Source: Parietaria judaica
Lineage: Eukaryota; Streptophyta; Magnoliopsida; Rosales; Urticaceae
DNA length: 64,000 nucleotides
Direction: 5' to 3'
Assembly: GCA_954871525.1 (NCBI GenBank)
Contig: OX940861.1
Location: forward strand, 8,664,842-8,728,841
Position numbers and translations under genes: made by a program. A model generated the notes under the pieces. That model saw only the letters and a list, made by a program, of their open reading frames with translations, had not been told where the DNA came from and did no database searches. Of the stretch, positions 1 through 12,300 are shown in pieces (position 1 is the first letter of the stretch; each line of letters starts with the position of its first letter).

Positions 1-64
1 AGTTAAAGATATATGCATGAAAACATCTAGCAATAAGCTAACTTTCATTATCATGCGTGCAGAG

Positions 65-200
65 TCACGTCTCGTGTTGATTTTTTTGGGCTCGGTATCG
101 AGATGATTTTTTTGAACCGGTCTCGAGCTGAATTTTTCGGTCCGGCTTCGAGTTGACCTTTTATACCCGTGTCTCGGGTTGAGTTTTTTTTACCAAAAAA
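65..200. repeat. Degenerate ~25-bp tandem repeat
   Basis: About five imperfect copies of a unit resembling TCTCGNGTTGATTTTTTTGG follow one another, with period about 24-27 bp. The T tracts and the TCGAG/TCGGG cores recur at regular spacing. The array lies immediately left of a foldback element. No coding potential is visible. It is probably part of a decayed transposable element. Confidence 0.55.
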
Positions 201-251
201 GTCTACCCGAGGGCCCACAATGACATGCAAATATACAATTTTATATAGGGT

Positions 252-873
252 TCCACGTGTCATGTGGCATTGCAAAATTATAAAAAAAATTGTGCTGGGT
301 AGGAATCGAACCCATGACCTCTACGTTATTGAGCTCTTGAACCATTGTCACTTCTTGTCATTTAATTGTACACATAAATATTTATATAAACAACCTGTAC
401 ATAAGTTGTAACATGTATAAAATATCATGTTTAAAATATAAAATGTAAACCTATTATTTCTACCATATACATATACGTAAGGGCTACTAATCATGTAAGC
501 CTTTATTATTCCATTCCTCTACTTTTTGAGTGCTTAATCATATAAACCTCCAAAACAATATATTTCTACCATATATATTCCTCAAAAAGTAGATAAATAG
601 AGTAATAAAGGTTTATATGATTAGCGGCCCTTACGTTTATGTATATGGTAGATATAATAAGTTTACATTTTACATTTTAAACATGTTATATTTTATACAT
701 GTTACAACTTATGTCCAGGTCGTTTATATAAATATTTATGTGTACAATTAAATGACAAGAAATGACAATGTTTCAAGTGGTTGAGTGTAAGCTCAATAAC
801 GTAGAGGTCATGGGTTCAATTCCCACCCAGCACAAATTTTGTTACAATTTTGCAATGCCACATGACACGTGGC
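252..873. mobile_element. Foldback element with tRNA-like (SINE-like) arms
   Basis: Two arms of about 280-290 bp are inverted copies of each other, roughly 252-529 and 581-873, around a loop of about 50 bp. The outer ends are CCACGTGTCATGTGGC and its complement. Each arm contains a tRNA-like 3' half with a B-box-like GGTTCRATTCC and the flanking GAGGTCATGG, then CCCAGCAC. The right arm also has an A-box-like TGGTTGAGTG. No full cloverleaf can be drawn, so this is not a functional tRNA pair. It looks like two tRNA-derived heads in opposite orientation, or one arm copied by hairpin formation. Readthrough transcription would give a long double-stranded hairpin. Confidence 0.8.
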
Positions 874-974
874 AGGTCGCGATTGGAGGAAGCAGCGCCA
901 CGTGGGTGCTTAGGTTGAGCTGACGTGGCACTAGTTAACGGTCAAGTGACGGAATGGATGAAAAATCTAACGGA

Positions 975-1150
975 AATAAACATTGGGTACATAATCCGTA
1001 GCGAATCATACATCGGGTACATTAGCCGTCAAAAATAAACATTGGGTACATAATCCGTAGCGAATCAAACATTGGGTACATTAGCCGTCGAAAATAAACA
1101 TTGGGTACATAATCCACAGCGAATCAAACATTGGGTACATTAGCCGCAGT
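975..1150. repeat. 59-bp tandem repeat, three copies
   Basis: Three units begin with AAACATTGGGTACATAATCC, with CATTGGGTAC at 981, 1040 and 1099, giving a period of 59 bp. Each unit is internally a diverged dimer, because (A)CATTGGGTACATTAGCCG follows ATTGGGTACATAATCCG about 30 bp later. The array probably belongs to the end of a transposable element, since the flanking sequence carries CACGTGG-type motifs typical of the nearby foldback elements. Confidence 0.85.
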
Positions 1151-1522
1151 TTACCCTTTTATATATGATATATACCGTTTTAATAGGCCTTCTGGTCAAA
1201 CCGCACAAATTATATAAATATTTTATAATAATGCAATTCATATTAAAATTGTTTTAAAATGACAGTGTTTCAAACGTGTATTCATGCAATATATAATAAA
1301 GTATTTTGAAATGATTTTTTTTTAATTTTGTTTTAAAATTAAAATGTTATATGGTATTTTTAAAATGAGATTATATCTAAATTGTTTTAAATATATCTTT
1401 TGATAAACCCTTAATCAATAAAATATCTTTTGATAAAAAAAAATATGAAAATATCTCAAAATTGTAAATATGTCAAGATTTTTTTTTATAAATAAATAAA
1501 AATAAAATTTTGTGAGCAAATC

Positions 1523-2280
1523 TAGGGTGAAACTGGATAGGATAGAATAGGATATGGGCAAGTTGACCAACCGTATCCACATATGTGGATATAAAATAAT
1601 TGTATCCAATAACCATTTTATTTTTCAATTATCCACTTGAATGCGGTTAGCGGTTAGCGGATCGAATTGGTTAATTTAAAGCGGATAGCGGATATTATCC
1701 AATTAATTTTGTTAGTGAAAAAACAAATACATCATACATAAAAATATAGCAGGAATAGTGAAACATAAACTTTCAAAAATGTCATAAATAATATTTCATA
1801 AATAACCAAACCAAACTATTAACACACTCTAATATTTCTATGACATAAAAGACCACAAAAAGATATACAACATTTTTCTGTCACAAAGAATTAAAAAAAA
1901 AAACTTAAATAAGTGAATAACCTACATAAGTTTAATATAAGGGAATAGGGATTAGGGATTAGAGATGTATATAATAAACGACACTAAGCACTAACCAATA
2001 ACATCCAACAACATTTAAGCACTAACAAAATAAAATAAAGGATATATAATTATTAGTATATATTTATTTTTTATTTTTAAAACTGGTTGCGGTTAAAGTG
2101 GATATCCAATTTAAACTGAAAAATATAACCATTAACCAATCCAATTCTATAAAGCAGTTGCGGATATCCATAACCATATTAAGCGGCTGATTAAAAATGA
2201 ATAAATATGCGGATAATTCGTTGCGGAGCGAATAGGATATGGTTGCGATCAGCGGATGGCGGATAATTATTTCAGCCCTA
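1523..2280. mobile_element. Non-autonomous hAT element (MITE), 758 bp
   Basis: The element starts TAGGGTGAAAC and ends with the near complement ATTTCAGCCCTA. It is flanked by a perfect 8-bp target duplication, AGCAAATC (1515-1522 and 2281-2288), the size made by hAT transposases. GCGGATA and GGATAT motifs are concentrated in both subterminal regions (1555-1700 and 2090-2270), as expected for transposase-binding repeats. The interior has no ORF and is AT-rich, so mobility would depend on a transposase elsewhere. Confidence 0.85.
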
Positions 2281-2550
2281 AGCAAATCATATAATATAAT
2301 TATCTTTTTTTTTTATTCAAGTGATCTAATATACATAAATTTTATTATTATTATTTTTATAAAAACAAGCAACTATGATGCAATATATGTTGCAACATAT
2401 ATCTAAGGAAATGACACGTCACAATCGTTACACATGCGTACTTGAATGCATTACATTGCGTAAATATATATACTTGTTAATTTACTGTATTATACGGCGA
2501 ATAACATTGGTGTGGTGGTGAAATGCTGAGTCTCCATGCCCACGAGGGCT

Positions 2551-2895
2551 TGGTACTTTCGCCGATGGGTTTAGGGGTATGCTGCCACAATTAGGTAAAA
2601 GTTGAGATGGTTGAGGACTTATGCCGCAATTAACCCAAATATAAAACATAATAACATGTAATCAAAGCTTAATGATGGTGAAAATATCTAAAGTCTGGTC
2701 AAAGAACCCCTCCAACCCTTGCCAAATTACAAATGATTTATTTTCATTCGCTGCGTGAGAGAGTGACGTGGCAGAGTTAATGTCTGTTAGCAGAATATGG
2801 ATGGAAACTAACTTTTGATACTTTCGCGCGATGGGTTTAGGGGTATGCTGCCACAATTAGGTAAAGGTTGAGAAGGTTGATGACTTATGCCGCAA
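2551..2895. repeat. 80-bp direct repeats flanking a Mutator-like fragment
   Basis: Segments 2551-2629 and 2816-2895 are near-identical. Both contain GATGGGTTTAGGGGTATGCT and end ACTTATGCCGCAA. Between them, from about 2669, is a short piece of the Mutator-like foldback end (TTAATGATGGTGAAAATA, TGGTCAAAGAACCCC). The second copy abuts the complete foldback that starts at 2896. This suggests an element nested in, or duplicated with, an older one. Confidence 0.7.
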
Positions 2896-3341
2896 GGGTT
2901 AATGATGGTAAAAATACCCAAAGTTTGGTCAAAGAACCCCATCGTGTACCCAAAATTTAAAAATACCCAAAGTCGCATTTGGGGAGTTGACCACTCCATT
3001 CTCGTAACGCTATCAACTTAGTCGTTTACTCTGGCCACGTGGACAAATCTGTTTTGTTAAGTGTAATCATTTGGAGTTCAATTAGTTGTATTAAATAGTA
3101 TTAATTAGGGGTTTAATTCTTTGTTTTGTCGTAAACGAGGCTGATGTGGGCTCGTCTACGTGGAAAAAATTGTTATGTCAGCAACCCATGTTTGTCCACG
3201 GGGCCAAAGTTAACGGGGTTACGAGAATGGAGTGGCCAACTCCTCAAATGTGACTCTGGGTATTTTTGCCACCACTTTTAAACTTTGGGTACACGGGGAG
3301 TTCTTTGACCAAACTTTGAGTATTTTCGCCATCATTAACCC
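2896..3341. mobile_element. Mutator-like foldback MITE, 446 bp
   Basis: It begins GGGTTAATGATGG and ends CCATCATTAACCC, with inverted arms of about 150 bp including the CAAAGTTTGGTCAAAGAAC and GTTGACCACTCCATTCTCG regions. It is clearly the same family as the copy at 20729-21187, sharing long stretches such as GTTTTGTTAAGTGTAATCAT. Unlike that copy it has no flanking target duplication, consistent with its position inside a rearranged block. No ORF of its own is visible. Confidence 0.8.
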
Positions 3342-3342
3342 T

Positions 3343-4099
3343 ATAATCAATATAAGACATAGGGCCAGTTTGGTATTGCTTCTAAAGAGGTGCTTTTGCT
3401 TTTTCCTTAATTTTAGGGAGAAAATTATTTTTGGTAAGTTAAAATAAAATTACTTTCTAAATAATTTTTGTTTTTCAATAGGCAAAAATGAAAAGCACTT
3501 CATTGATGCTTTTTGAGAAAGCTATTTTGTAAGTTTTACGTGTTTTTTTTTTTTTTTTGAGAAAGCTATAATCAATGTAAGACATGGGCCAGTTTGCTAT
3601 TGATTCTAAAGAAGTGCTTTTGCTTTTTCCTTAATTTTAGGGAGAAAATTGTGTTTGGTAAGTTAAAATAAAATTACTTTCTAAATAATTTTTGTTTTTC
3701 AATAGGCAAAAATGAAAAGCATTTCATTGATGCTTTTTGAAAAAGCTATTTTGCAAGTTTTAGGTGTCTTTCTTGTCTTTTTATTTTTTATTATATTTAT
3801 TTAAATAATTTTATTTTTTTGTTATATTAAATTTCAAAACTTCGTAACTTTAATTTTATAACTCCGATTGACTTATACAAATAAGCATTGGAAAGCTTGC
3901 GACGAGACGAATCCAATGATAGGTTGGAAGATATAGTTTTGATGTATTATTAAATAATGTACTTTTAAATTATTTCTAAGAAGTAATTGTTAGTAAATTA
4001 CATAACCAAACACTAAATTACTTGACCAAGTAGTACTTTTTGTTACATTACTTTTAAAAAGTGATTTGTATAACAACACAACAATGTCAAACTGTGCCA
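3343..4099. mobile_element. hAT-like MITE with tandemly duplicated left end
   Basis: The left terminus GGGCCAGTTTGGTATTG (from 3362) pairs with the right terminus CAATGTCAAACTGTGCC (ending 4099). The first about 205 bp of the element, plus about 18 bp of left flank, are tandemly repeated: 3343-3545 and about 3566-3765 are more than 90% alike by eye. Both copies carry GTGCTTTTGCTTTTTCC and CAATAGGCAAAAATGAAAAG. Because the flank is included, the duplication happened after insertion. No clear target duplication was found. Confidence 0.6.
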
Positions 4100-4604
4100 T
4101 ACTATAAACCAAGCTTGCTTGGTCTAGTAATAAATCCACTGTAAGACTCTTCGAAAGGTCTTGATTTCAATCCATTGAGACGCAAAAATTAAGTATATAT
4201 AAAATATTGGTTAATAGTGCCGTTGTTCTGACTTTGAAAATACATATTGTAATTCGACCACATGTAATCTCAGTCAATAGTGTTACTCTATTAAAAAAAA
4301 TAAAAAATAAAAAACATAATATAAATCGCAAACAATAATAAGTGTTCATAAAATAGTCATGGATAAAATGAAGAAGAGAAACAATAAAATGAGAAGGATT
4401 TTACCTACACAATAAACCCACTTCTCTAAATTATTCATTCAACAACACAATTTTTTTTTTCATTTCCAAATCTCACCACAATAATTCACCAAACACTAAT
4501 TTTTTCTTTCCATTTGCATTTGAAAACACGAAAACAATGTTCAAGTTGACAATTAAATAGGGCTTAATTATTTTTTTATTTTTTTTTTTAAATTTCCCAA
4601 CTCG
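4100..4604. other. Gene-free AT-rich spacer
   Basis: No coding region, RNA gene or element terminus is recognisable. Long T and A runs occur near 4290-4330, 4448-4461 and 4571-4591. Homology to the NDUFS7 intron copy begins just to the right. Confidence 0.5.
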
Positions 4605-5077
4605 GCTTTGATATATTCTCTATTTCTCTAGATAGATCCAACTGTCTTGCTAATTAGCTACGGAGAATCAGCTGTAGTAAATAACCAGTTGGGTCTTCTT
4701 AATTATGCTCATTTCGGTTTCTTTTCTTTTTTGTTTGAGAGTTATGTGAATCTCGAAACTAAAGAGTTTTCCATTAACTTCAGTTTATCAAGATCTTTTA
4801 TCTTGGTTCACAACATTGTACTTTTATTGTCATGTTTGCTTATTAATGGTGCTTGGAAGAAATGTTTGGTATTTGATGTATAAGTAAAGTAGAGGTTTGC
4901 ACCTCTGGTCTTGGTTAGGTTAAATGAGCAAGTTCGAGGCTCAATCTGCGCTCTAAAACAATTGAAGCTTCTCTGTTAAGAAACTAGGGAGAGGTTTTCT
5001 TTGTCTTTGGGATAGTTTTCAATTTTAGTGTTCGAGAATTACCGTTTTATTCCACTGGCATGTAGTTCCATGTTTGG

Positions 5078-8000
5078 TTTTTTTTTTTTTTGAAAAAAGG
5101 AAGGGCCTCATTAAAACCTCTCCGAGCCCCCCGAACGGGTGCGACTCGGGCGAGGAAAGAGCGCCCAAAGACTATCATTCAAATTCATTAGACAAAGCTT
5201 CCCGGACAGAGGCCGGAGAATCCTCAAAGGAGCAAAACCCAAAACAAACACTATTACAAGCCCAACTACATAAGTGATGGGCGACAAAATTAGTGTTCCG
5301 AGGGATCCAATGAAATTGAACAAAAGAAAAAAACTTAGAAAGAGATATAATGTTTTCGAATAAGGGGGTCAAAGCCCAGTTCGGACAATCTGAGCCGGTC
5401 GCCAAATTATCGAGAATGACTTTGTTGTCCCCCTCAATAATGATGTCTTTCAAGTTTCCGAACTTCGCAAGAAGGAGCGCCATATGAATGGCGAGGAGCT
5501 CCGCTTCAATTGCCGAGGAGACCACAACTTGACTACGCCACATCCACCTAACGATACCCATATAATCACGGGCAACCACTCCAACAGCCGCTTTGTTTTT
5601 ATGGAAAGCGCCATCGACATTAATCTTGATAACGCCTGACGGAGGGCGCGTCCAGACAGTCGGAGTTGTAGACTGAGGAGAAAGAAGTCTCTGAGTATCT
5701 ATGGTGGCACGGAGCATCTGATGCTCGGAGATGCGAGCCATTAAAGCTAACATTAGCCTATCATCAAGATGATCAAGGCCACGAAAAATCTTGTCGTTCC
5801 TCCATTTCCAGATAGCCTCTAAAATAATCCATGCACGGGTAGCAAAATCATCTTCTCCGAGACCCATGTTGTTTAGCTCAGTATTAGATACCATGATCTT
5901 ACTGAGAAGGGAGAAACCATTCGTGTCTCCATCAGTTTCCCATCTACGCCCGAAGGCTCCAACAACCCAAAATCTCGCAGCTATATCACAGTGAAAAAAG
6001 AGATGGGCCAAAGATTCCGGAGCCATGCCGCAACAACGACAACTATCATCCCCTTTTGTCTTGAATTTTTCAACTCTTGTAGCCACCGGGAAGCAATCAG
6101 CTCCCAAACGCCAGAGCAAAAATTTTCCTTTCTCATGAATCTTAAGTTTCCATATTTTTTCTAAACGCCATTATTAGGATCGAAGGGAGCATTCAAGAGG
6201 AGGTTGGCCGCCGACTTTACACTGAATTTTCCAGACTCAGTGGCTGTCCAACAAAGACGATCCCCGTGCGGGTGTTGGCAAAGCCGAATGGAACAAATTT
6301 GTTGAACAAGCTCCGGACCACACACATCGGCGATAATACTAGGAATCCATCTTCTCTGGGTACCATCATCGTTAATAAGAAAACTAACAGGGATCGGGAG
6401 AGTGGAAGTAGAAGAGTAAGAAAGCAGGCCGTTCTTGTGACACCATTGGTCTTTGAAAACGTCGACTTTTTCTCCGCTACCAAGTAAGAAACATGAATTT
6501 CTCTTTACCAAGTCTTGAGTCGCCATAATATCTTTCCAGCTCCTTGAAGAAGATCCATTATCAACCAGATGGAGGAACTCGTTATATTTGCAATATTTAT
6601 CTTTCAAGACTTTCACCAAAAAAAGGTTAGTACCCGCAGCCATGTGCCACCCAAGTTTGGCCATGAGAGCCATATTAGTAACTTCAAACCTGCAAAATCC
6701 AAGGCCCCCGACACATTTAGGAAGGCACAAAGTATCCCATTTGACCAAGGCCATGTATCTACCTCGAAATCTTATCCAAGGATCTACAAAAAGTCTTTGG
6801 AAGAAGAAAGGTGGACATCATATACGTGGGAATACCCTGAATAACAGCTTTAACCATAGTAGTACGACCCGCTCTCGACATTGCTTTTGCCATCCATCCC
6901 TCAAGGCGATCGTGGACTTTCTTCTTGAGAAAGGCAAAGCCGGAGGTTCGGTTCCGAGTCAAGAATAGAGGGTTACCAAGGTAAACAATATCTTCTGGGC
7001 AAACTTTCATTCTCAGTTTTACTCGAATAACCTCCCTTTGATCTTCAGGGAGATTTTTCGAGAATAACAAACCAGATTTGAGGATGTTTACGCTCTGGCC
7101 GGACCAACGTTGATATTTCGCAAGAATCTCCCAAATAACATCAACCTCTTCAAGTCTTGCTCTACAAAAGAGCAAAGTATCATCTGCAAACATTAAATGT
7201 GAAATACTAGGAGAGTTCATACCGATTTTGATGCCGTGGAAATTGCCTCGCTCTTCTTCTCTCAGAAGCATACGACTAAGGACCTCGGTACCGATGATGA
7301 AGAGGTAAGGTGACAACGGATCTCCTTGGCGGAGGCCACACTCGAGCTTCATGTTCTTTAGGGGGCTCCCATTGAGAAGGAATGCACTCGAAGCCGTAGA
7401 GATGCATTGTCGCACAACGTTGATCGTTTTCTCGGACATGCCCAAATGGCTTAGGACCCGAAAAAGGAAACTCCATTCCATTCTATCAAAGGCTTTAGCC
7501 ATATCGATTTTTATCCCCAGGAGCCCGCCTTTTCCTTTCTTCCTTTTCATTTTTGCCATCACTTCCAGGGCGAGGATAGTATTTTCGGCAATCCAACGAC
7601 CTGGCACAAAAGCCGATTGGAACGAGGAAATCATCTTCTCCAAGAAAGACTTCAGACGGCCAGTGATAATTTTAGTTATCACTTTGAAGCTGAAGTTGCA
7701 TAAGCTTATAGGCCTAAACTTCTCGAAAGAATCTGCCCCACAAGATTTTGGAATTAAGACTATATGGGCAAAACTTGCGTTTGGAGGCAAAATGCCAGTG
7801 CGGAAGAAGTCTTGAATGAAACGGATAAGGGAATTCCCAACAATCTCCCAAAATCTTCGGTAAAAGATTCCTTGAAGCCCGTCGGGACCCGGAGCCTTAA
7901 GCGCTCCCATTTGCCAAACAATTTGACGTATTTCCTCGGTAGACGGGATAGCCACTAAGTAAGTATTGTCTCCTTCAGAGAGAACTGGTTGAATGAGGTT

Positions 8001-9195
8001 CTCTAAATCCTCCGGGAATTCAGAGTTGGAAGATTTAAAGAGTTCGGAATATTTTTTTGTTAGGAAGTCCCCGACATTTGTTCTTCCCATTAGACGCTTC
8101 CCGTTGTCATCCTTTATGGCTCCAATATAATTTCTTTTACGACGAACCGAAGTTGCAGTGTCAAAGAAGGTAGAATTTGCATCCCCTTCTTTGAGCCATA
8201 ATTCTCTCGATTTTTGTTGCCATGTCTTCCCAATTTTTTCTTCTAGAGATTGAATCTCAGCATACAACTTTGCTTCATGGAGGACGCGTTCATCATCGAT
8301 AATCCCTTGTTGGACTAGGCGAAGATCTTCTTCGGATTTTTTTATTCGGCCTCTAGTGTCAGCCCATTTTCGGACTTGCCAACCTTGGAGAATCCTTCCC
8401 ACTTCTTTGTTTTTCTTGAGGAGATCAGTGCTATTATGGTTCGGCGGGCCCCAAGTTTTTATAATAATCTCTTTACACTCTGGGTCGACTGACCAAGCCT
8501 CGTAAAATCTGAACGGTTTCCTCCCTTTAACATCATGAAGGAAGCAATCAAGGAGGACTGGCGTGTGGTCTGAGCCCCATCTAGGCAAAATCTTTGCGCC
8601 AGCCAAACTAAAAAAAGACAACCACTCCGCGCTTACAATGACCCTATCTAGACGCTCACGAATACCGCCTTTGGCGATTGACTTTCTCCAGTTATTAGAC
8701 CATGTGAAAGGGCCACCTTCGGCACCAATGTCTAAGGTCTCCCAAAACCACCCAAGCTCTCCCAGATTGAGAGACCAACGACGGGAGGACATCCCAAATT
8801 TTTTGTCTATCACGTAAGTACGGAGGCCCATAAACCCCAAACAAATCACAATCTCTCGAGTCTCCCCTAACCACGGCCCAGAAGATGTTTTTGGTCGCTT
8901 TCCAAATATCATTACGAACACCCCGTCTCCACCAAAGGCAAATGCTACCAGCCAGACCAGAAGAACATACTGAGACCCCACCCCAAAAACTCAATCTCGA
9001 TCTCAAATTATTTATTTTATCACTGCCTAATTTTGTTTCCATCAAAAAAAGAACATCAGGATTACCTTTCCTCACGAGACCTCTGAGGGCCTCGACTGCC
9101 GAGTCTCTATTGAGACCACGACAATTCCAAGAAAGGACGACTAACATTGAGGAAGTTGGGGGTTGTTGAGGGCCGCCTCCTCGCCCATTTTTGAA
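5078..9195 (-). mobile_element. LINE (L1-type) retrotransposon lacking ORF1
   Basis: Read on the minus strand, the element starts near 9195 and ends in a poly(A) tail, seen as a T run at 5078-5091. It carries endonuclease, reverse transcriptase, a zinc-knuckle-like reverse transcriptase-associated segment and RNase H, in that order. No ORF1 (gag-like) region precedes the endonuclease, so the copy is 5'-truncated or very short at that end. It sits inside the intron of the broken NDUFS7 copy: the host sequence before it ends ...CATGTTTGG, and intron similarity resumes near 9200. Target duplications are not obvious. Total length is about 4.1 kb. Confidence 0.9.
5175..9147 (-). pseudogene. LINE ORF2: endonuclease, reverse transcriptase, RNase H (frameshifted)
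   Basis: The endonuclease begins at 9147 with MLVVLSWNCRGL and METKL, the apurinic-type endonuclease signature. Its end, with GSDHTPVLLD, is in a different frame, so there is a frameshift near 8700-8980. The reverse transcriptase follows without interruption for about 700 residues to 6759. It contains LKAPGPDG, FRPISLCN, the catalytic FADD box and GLRQGDPLSPYLF. A second break near 6757 separates it from a segment with VKWDTLCLPK and GGLGF (6161-6754). A third break near 6120-6160 precedes the zinc-knuckle/RNase H part (5175-6119) with CRCCGMAPES, INVDGAFHKN, EAELLAI and EGDN. The motifs are intact, but at least three breaks make the ORF non-functional as it stands. Confidence 0.9.
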
Positions 9196-9331
9196 GCTAA
9201 TACTGACTTTAATTACCAAAATGCCCTTTTCACCATCGTCCTTATTTTGCAGGGTTTACGACCAGATGCCTGAACCAAGGTGGGCGATCTCAATGGGAAG
9301 CTGCGCAAACGGCGGCGGATATTACCACTAA

Positions 9332-10385
<1,054 letters not shown>

Positions 10386-10395
10386 TTGTTTCGGG

Positions 10396-11130
10396 TTGAT
10401 ATATCATATATTCTCTAGATAGATCCAGTTGTCTTGGTAATTAGATGTGGAGAATCAGCTTTAAAATAGCCGGCTGAGTTTTCTTATGTTCGCTTAGGTT
10501 TCCTTTCTTTTTTGTTTGAGAATTGTGTGAATCTTGAAACTAAAGAGTTTTCATTTACTTCAGTTTATCAGGATTCCCTTTCTAAAGTCATAAATATTTT
10601 ATCTTGGTTCACAATATTGTATTTTGATTTCATGCTATGTTTGCTTTTCGTTGGTGCTTGGAAGAAATGTTTGGTTTTTGATGTATATGTAAAATTGAAG
10701 TTTCGCCTCTGGTTTGGAGACTCGGTTAAGTGAGCAAGTTCGATGCTTAATCTGCGTTCTAGAACAATTGAAGTGGCTCTGTTAAGAACTAGAGAGAGGT
10801 TTTCTTAATCTTTCGGAATTTTTTTGACGAGTTTTTTCAAAGTTAATAGAAACTTTTCTAATCTATGTGTAATTGCATTCCGCATCTGTAAAAGGTGAAA
10901 CGTGATATACCGTGAGGGTTTAGATCTCGTGAAGAGTTCTCGCCTTACTCTCCGAGGAAAGGCGTTCAGTGACATTTGAGTGTTCGGGAATCACCCTTTT
11001 GTCCCATTGGCCTGTACTTTCATGTTTGGTTTTGCTGGTTCCTATCAGAATGTTGACTATAAATTATAATCATGACCTCTTATTACCCTAATGACCAAAA
11101 CACCCTTTCACCATCGTCCTTATTTTGCAG
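10396..11130 (+). other. NDUFS7 intron copy upstream of the intact last exon
   Basis: This stretch is homologous to 4605-5077 plus about 9200-9252 and ends in TATTTTGCAG, a good acceptor directly before the exon at 11131. It contains an additional block (about 10860-10970) not found in the left copy. No donor site with a preceding coding exon could be identified in either copy, so the intron's 5' end is unknown. Confidence 0.7.
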
Positions 11131-11365
11131 GGTTTACGATCAGATGCCTGAACCAAGGTGGGTGATCTCAATGGGAAGCTGCGCAAATGGTGGCGGATAT
11201 TACCACTACTCATACGCTGTGGTCCGGGGTTGTGACCGAATTGTCCCCGTCGACATTTACGTCCCTGGATGTCCTCCCACCGCTGAGGCCTTGCTCTACG
11301 GCCTGCTTCAGTTGCAGAAGAAGATCAACAGGCGCAAGGATTTCCTCCACTGGTGGACCAAGTGA
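11131..11365 (+). CDS. NDUFS7: NDUFS7 terminal exon (complex I 20-kDa Fe-S subunit), partial
   Basis: The exon encodes 77 residues ending [12 protein letters not shown] and a TGA. It begins with one base completing a codon, followed by [22 protein letters not shown]. The family protein is the mitochondrial complex I PSST subunit, which holds iron-sulfur cluster N2 at the quinone site. Two of the four cluster cysteines lie here, in GSCANGG and in VPGCPPT. The paired CC motif, the mitochondrial presequence and LTNKMAPALRK belong to an upstream exon, which I cannot find anywhere in the preceding 11 kb. Either the 5' exon lies left of the window across a giant repeat-filled intron, or this is a well-preserved duplicated fragment. 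A 3' UTR with several A runs follows. Identity is secure; function is uncertain. Confidence 0.85.
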
Positions 11366-12292
11366 GGGTGTGTCAGTCATTTCGTGGCCAAGGTTTGGCT
11401 AAACTTTATGGTACACTAAATAAGTCTGTGGTGAGTGTGAAGCAAAGATATTGCCTTCTGTCTTGAAGTAAAAAAAAAAAAAAAAAACATGCCCAGGATT
11501 TGCCCATTATTATGTTCTCCTGGGGAATTTTCACAATACCTGCAGATTGTGTAAAACTCGTCTTTTTTCATTTTCGTGTTCTTTTATTGCTTCGTGAACT
11601 TCTTTGGCGTATTTTTGAATAGTTGTTCTTAAAGGTTTGAGCTGATTATGATGATAAGTTTACTTTAATTTTGGTAGCTGGTTTTGGCCTCTTAACTTAG
11701 AATATCAGAGCATTGATCAGCAATGCAGTCCATGATGGTCTCACATGTGTTTGGGTGTTTATGAATCATTAAGCTACTCAATAAAGTCTCCTCTTCTATG
11801 TTTTGGGACTTGGGAGCTAGAAAAAAAAAATGATGTATTTTTTATTATTAAATTTGACTATTATACAAGTGCAATTCGTTTGTGTTTCTCCTTTTCGTAA
11901 CATATTTTTCAATTATTTTGATCGAGATAACTGTTTACAGTTTACACATCAAGGCTGATAGAATTATTTCAAAACGACATTAAAATCTTCAAAACTCACA
12001 AAAATATTATTACCCTTGGAAATTTAAAACAAAGGTCGGCAATTTTTGTGTGTGGATAACCTTTAACGTTGTATTTTTTTTTCTTCCGAAGTTCCAAAAG
12101 GGGTTGGGAAAATTCGTAACATAATTGGGAGACATCAGTATAAGTATTGATGAAATTTCAATGCAAATTGGTAACTTGGCCTCGATAAAAAAAAAAAAAA
12201 TAATAATATCGGAATAAGTGTGTGGGGGTGTAAACTGAGGCACGTATAATTAATCCACAGGCCTTTTTCCATCGTCTAGAAATTAAATTGTA
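11366..12292. other. 3' flank and spacer
   Basis: Contains the presumed 3' UTR of the NDUFS7 exon, an A run at about 11470-11487, and AT-rich spacer. No gene or repeat terminus was recognised before the hAT target duplication at 12293. Confidence 0.5.
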
Positions 12293-12300
12293 CATAAGTC

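Noticed and set aside
290..835. Functional tRNA genes in the foldback arms
   Set aside because: Only a 3' half-like segment with a B box is present. No acceptor stem or complete cloverleaf can be formed.
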